A stretch of 64,000 nucleotides of DNA, from positions 42,547,695-42,611,694 of the forward strand of contig CM049316.1 in assembly GCA_026874595.1 (NCBI GenBank). The letters are read 5' to 3'. The notes beneath the pieces are model-generated. The model was not told where the DNA came from, did not search any database, and saw only the letters and a list, made by a program, of their open reading frames with translations. This DNA is from Sipunculus nudus (taxonomy: Eukaryota > Annelida > Sipuncula > Golfingiida > Sipunculidae). The stretch's first letter is position 1; every line of letters starts with the position of its first letter. Position numbers and translations under genes: made by a program. Positions 62,485 to 64,000 of the stretch are shown piece after piece.

Positions 62485-63500
62485 TCCAAAAAACAAATAT
62501 ATATGGTATATGACATAGGTTTATAATTACATTAGAAAAATGTGGAAGAATAGTTCAGTACATTAATATCTAAGTATTGGATATGTAGGGAAATCTTTCT
62601 CTGCATCATTACTGACAGTAGAAATCTAATATAGGCTTCCCTCCATGACAGGCAAATACCAGCTGCTGTTTTTATGGGCTACGCTACAGGTGTGCTTATT
62701 ATAGATCTAAGTGTCTTGCCATTAAAGCTTGGTTTTACTGGAGTGCTGGATTTGTGTGCCACAGACATAAGTTTGAGTCTGTGATCGACCCTAACTTTTT
62801 TCCTCTTGATTAAAGATAACCCGATATTTAAGGTATGTACATAATAACAACTATCAGGAGGTTCACTCTTCATATGTCACTTATCCAGATGTTGAATTTT
62901 GTCATTTGGTCACGTGTGACAAAACATAACATCAGTTTGTCTTGGCTTGTGTAATATTGATAATTTTATAATTGGTTTATCAGAAATCCGAAAATATGGT
63001 ATGATTCATGGGTTCCCCTAATCAGAGGTGATTTGGATACCTGTTATGAAACACCATGGAATATTCCACTATGAATTAGAAGAATAAAAAATACTTACAC
63101 CATTTGATAAATTATCATATGTTGAGAATTTAGATGCAGTAGCTAATAATAATGTAAATAAAGGGGTTTACTGGAGTGTGATGTGTACCAGTTGAATCAC
63201 TTACAAATGCGTGCATGTGTGGCAGCCATTTATGAAGACCAAAAAGCTGAAGTCTCTACCATTTTTTTATGCAAATGAAGACCAGATCCTTGGGAAAGTT
63301 GCTAATTTGTGCCATTGCACAAATTCTGTAGAAGAATTCTTAAATGTATGGAAAATGGGCAAAATTTGCAAGAATTGAAGGAAATCTTCCATTTTCTATC
63401 CAAGCTGGCAAAATTCTACATATCAGGTCTTGATCGGTAAAGGAAAATACAAGAAAAAAATTGATCTCTCACACCATATTTTACCCTCAGAGTCTGTAGA
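62485..63500 (+). other. 3' flank of CCDC115
   Basis: ATTAAA occurs near 62812 and AATAAA at 63083-63088; either could end the transcript. Otherwise no gene or element was recognised. Confidence 0.4.
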
Positions 63501-63539
63501 ACCTTATTTGTATCCGCCAAAACAGAGTTTTGCAGATAC

Positions 63540-64000
63540 TATGTTTTCAGCCGGAAGCCGCCGCCGTGGCATATGAGTCGGGAGAACTCCTCCATAACCG
63601 CTGGGTGGAATTTTACGAAACCTGGGATTATGTTCGGGTCACATGTGAACTACTGCGCCCCGATTTTGTTTTGAACTCTGACCTTTCCTCTGCGCTCTGC
63701 GTCCATCTGTGCATCTCTTATGACACATTAACCCACATATCTCGGGAACCGTTTGACCAATCCCGAAAAAAATTTGCCCAAATGTAGCCCTTGGATAGCT
63801 TTATAACATACATAAAAATAGTGGCGCCACCTGCAACCATTTTTGCACAGTGTCCATCTGTTCATCTGCCTTGGGATAAAATCACTCATATCTCTGCACT
63901 GGTTTGACTTATCTGCCTAAACTTTTGCAGGTTTATACATCTTGGAGAGCTTTCTTGATTTATGACAGGTGGCGCCACCTACATTCACATTTACGCTGCA
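63540..64000. repeat. GGTGGCGCCACC repeat, opposite orientation to the left end
   Basis: Contains TAGTGGCGCCACCTGCAACC, GATAAAATCACTCATATCTC and TTATCTGCCTAAACTTTTGC, the complements of blocks in 1-870. It is truncated by the window end. The 85-codon frame at 63530-63787 is repeat-derived. Confidence 0.75.

Overview
The window is from an animal nuclear genome. The evidence is GT-AG introns, TATA and CCAAT promoter motifs, a large-Maf bZIP gene and a CCDC115 gene, all set in repeat-rich, AT-rich DNA with many long (TA)n tracts. Several dispersed repeats, such as the GGACGGACGCCGGAC tail near 17.1 kb, resemble repeats I associate with molluscs and other lophotrochozoans. A marine lophotrochozoan is therefore my best guess; that is inference, not proof.

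Three protein-coding genes are well supported, all in the right-hand third. (1) 40.99-41.85 kb, minus strand: an intronless large-Maf/NRL-like transcription factor whose promoter shows a TATA box, a MARE-like site and a MEF2 site. (2) 49.2-58.7 kb, minus strand: a five-exon gene assembled from the sequence, with all exon phases consistent, encoding two SAM domains, a short basic linker, a retropepsin-like aspartic protease domain with a D-S-G motif, and a Pro/Ser/Thr-rich tail. I do not recognise this combination as a named protein, and it is the most interesting item here. (3) 61.85-62.48 kb, plus strand: CCDC115 (Vma22-like V-ATPase assembly factor) in one coding exon, with a degenerate copy of its splice acceptor and start codon about 90 bp upstream. 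A weaker two-exon micro-gene candidate lies at 5.69-5.93 kb (minus), and a short ORF behind a promoter-like CCAAT/TATA/CRE cluster lies at 44.9-45.1 kb (plus).

The left two thirds are mostly mobile and repetitive DNA. From left to right: a GGTGGCGCCACC-containing repeat (1-870), which recurs in opposite orientation at the right end (63.5-64 kb); an 809-bp hAT-like MITE with an 8-bp target-site duplication (4.38-5.19 kb); a 3.7-kb near-perfect palindrome made of two inverted copies of a CACTC-ended element (10.4-14.1 kb); a non-LTR-like repeat (16.5-17.15 kb); a second CACTC-ended element packed with TTGGTT/AACCAA motifs (18.28-19.34 kb); a tRNA-derived SINE (about 21 kb); and a tandem segmental duplication of 7.6 and 7.0 kb (22.9-37.5 kb) with a 5-bp microhomology junction. 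To the right, an 820-bp element with a 9-bp target-site duplication sits inside one arm of a fold-back element (59.55-61.17 kb), just upstream of CCDC115.

No rRNA gene, intact tRNA gene, CRISPR array or bacterial-type operon is visible. The three genes show no obvious shared pathway: a transcription regulator, a probable SAM-scaffolded protease-like protein, and a V-ATPase assembly factor. CTCF-like motifs near 48.0 and 48.6 kb fall between the Maf gene and the SAM/retropepsin gene and may separate their regulatory domains.
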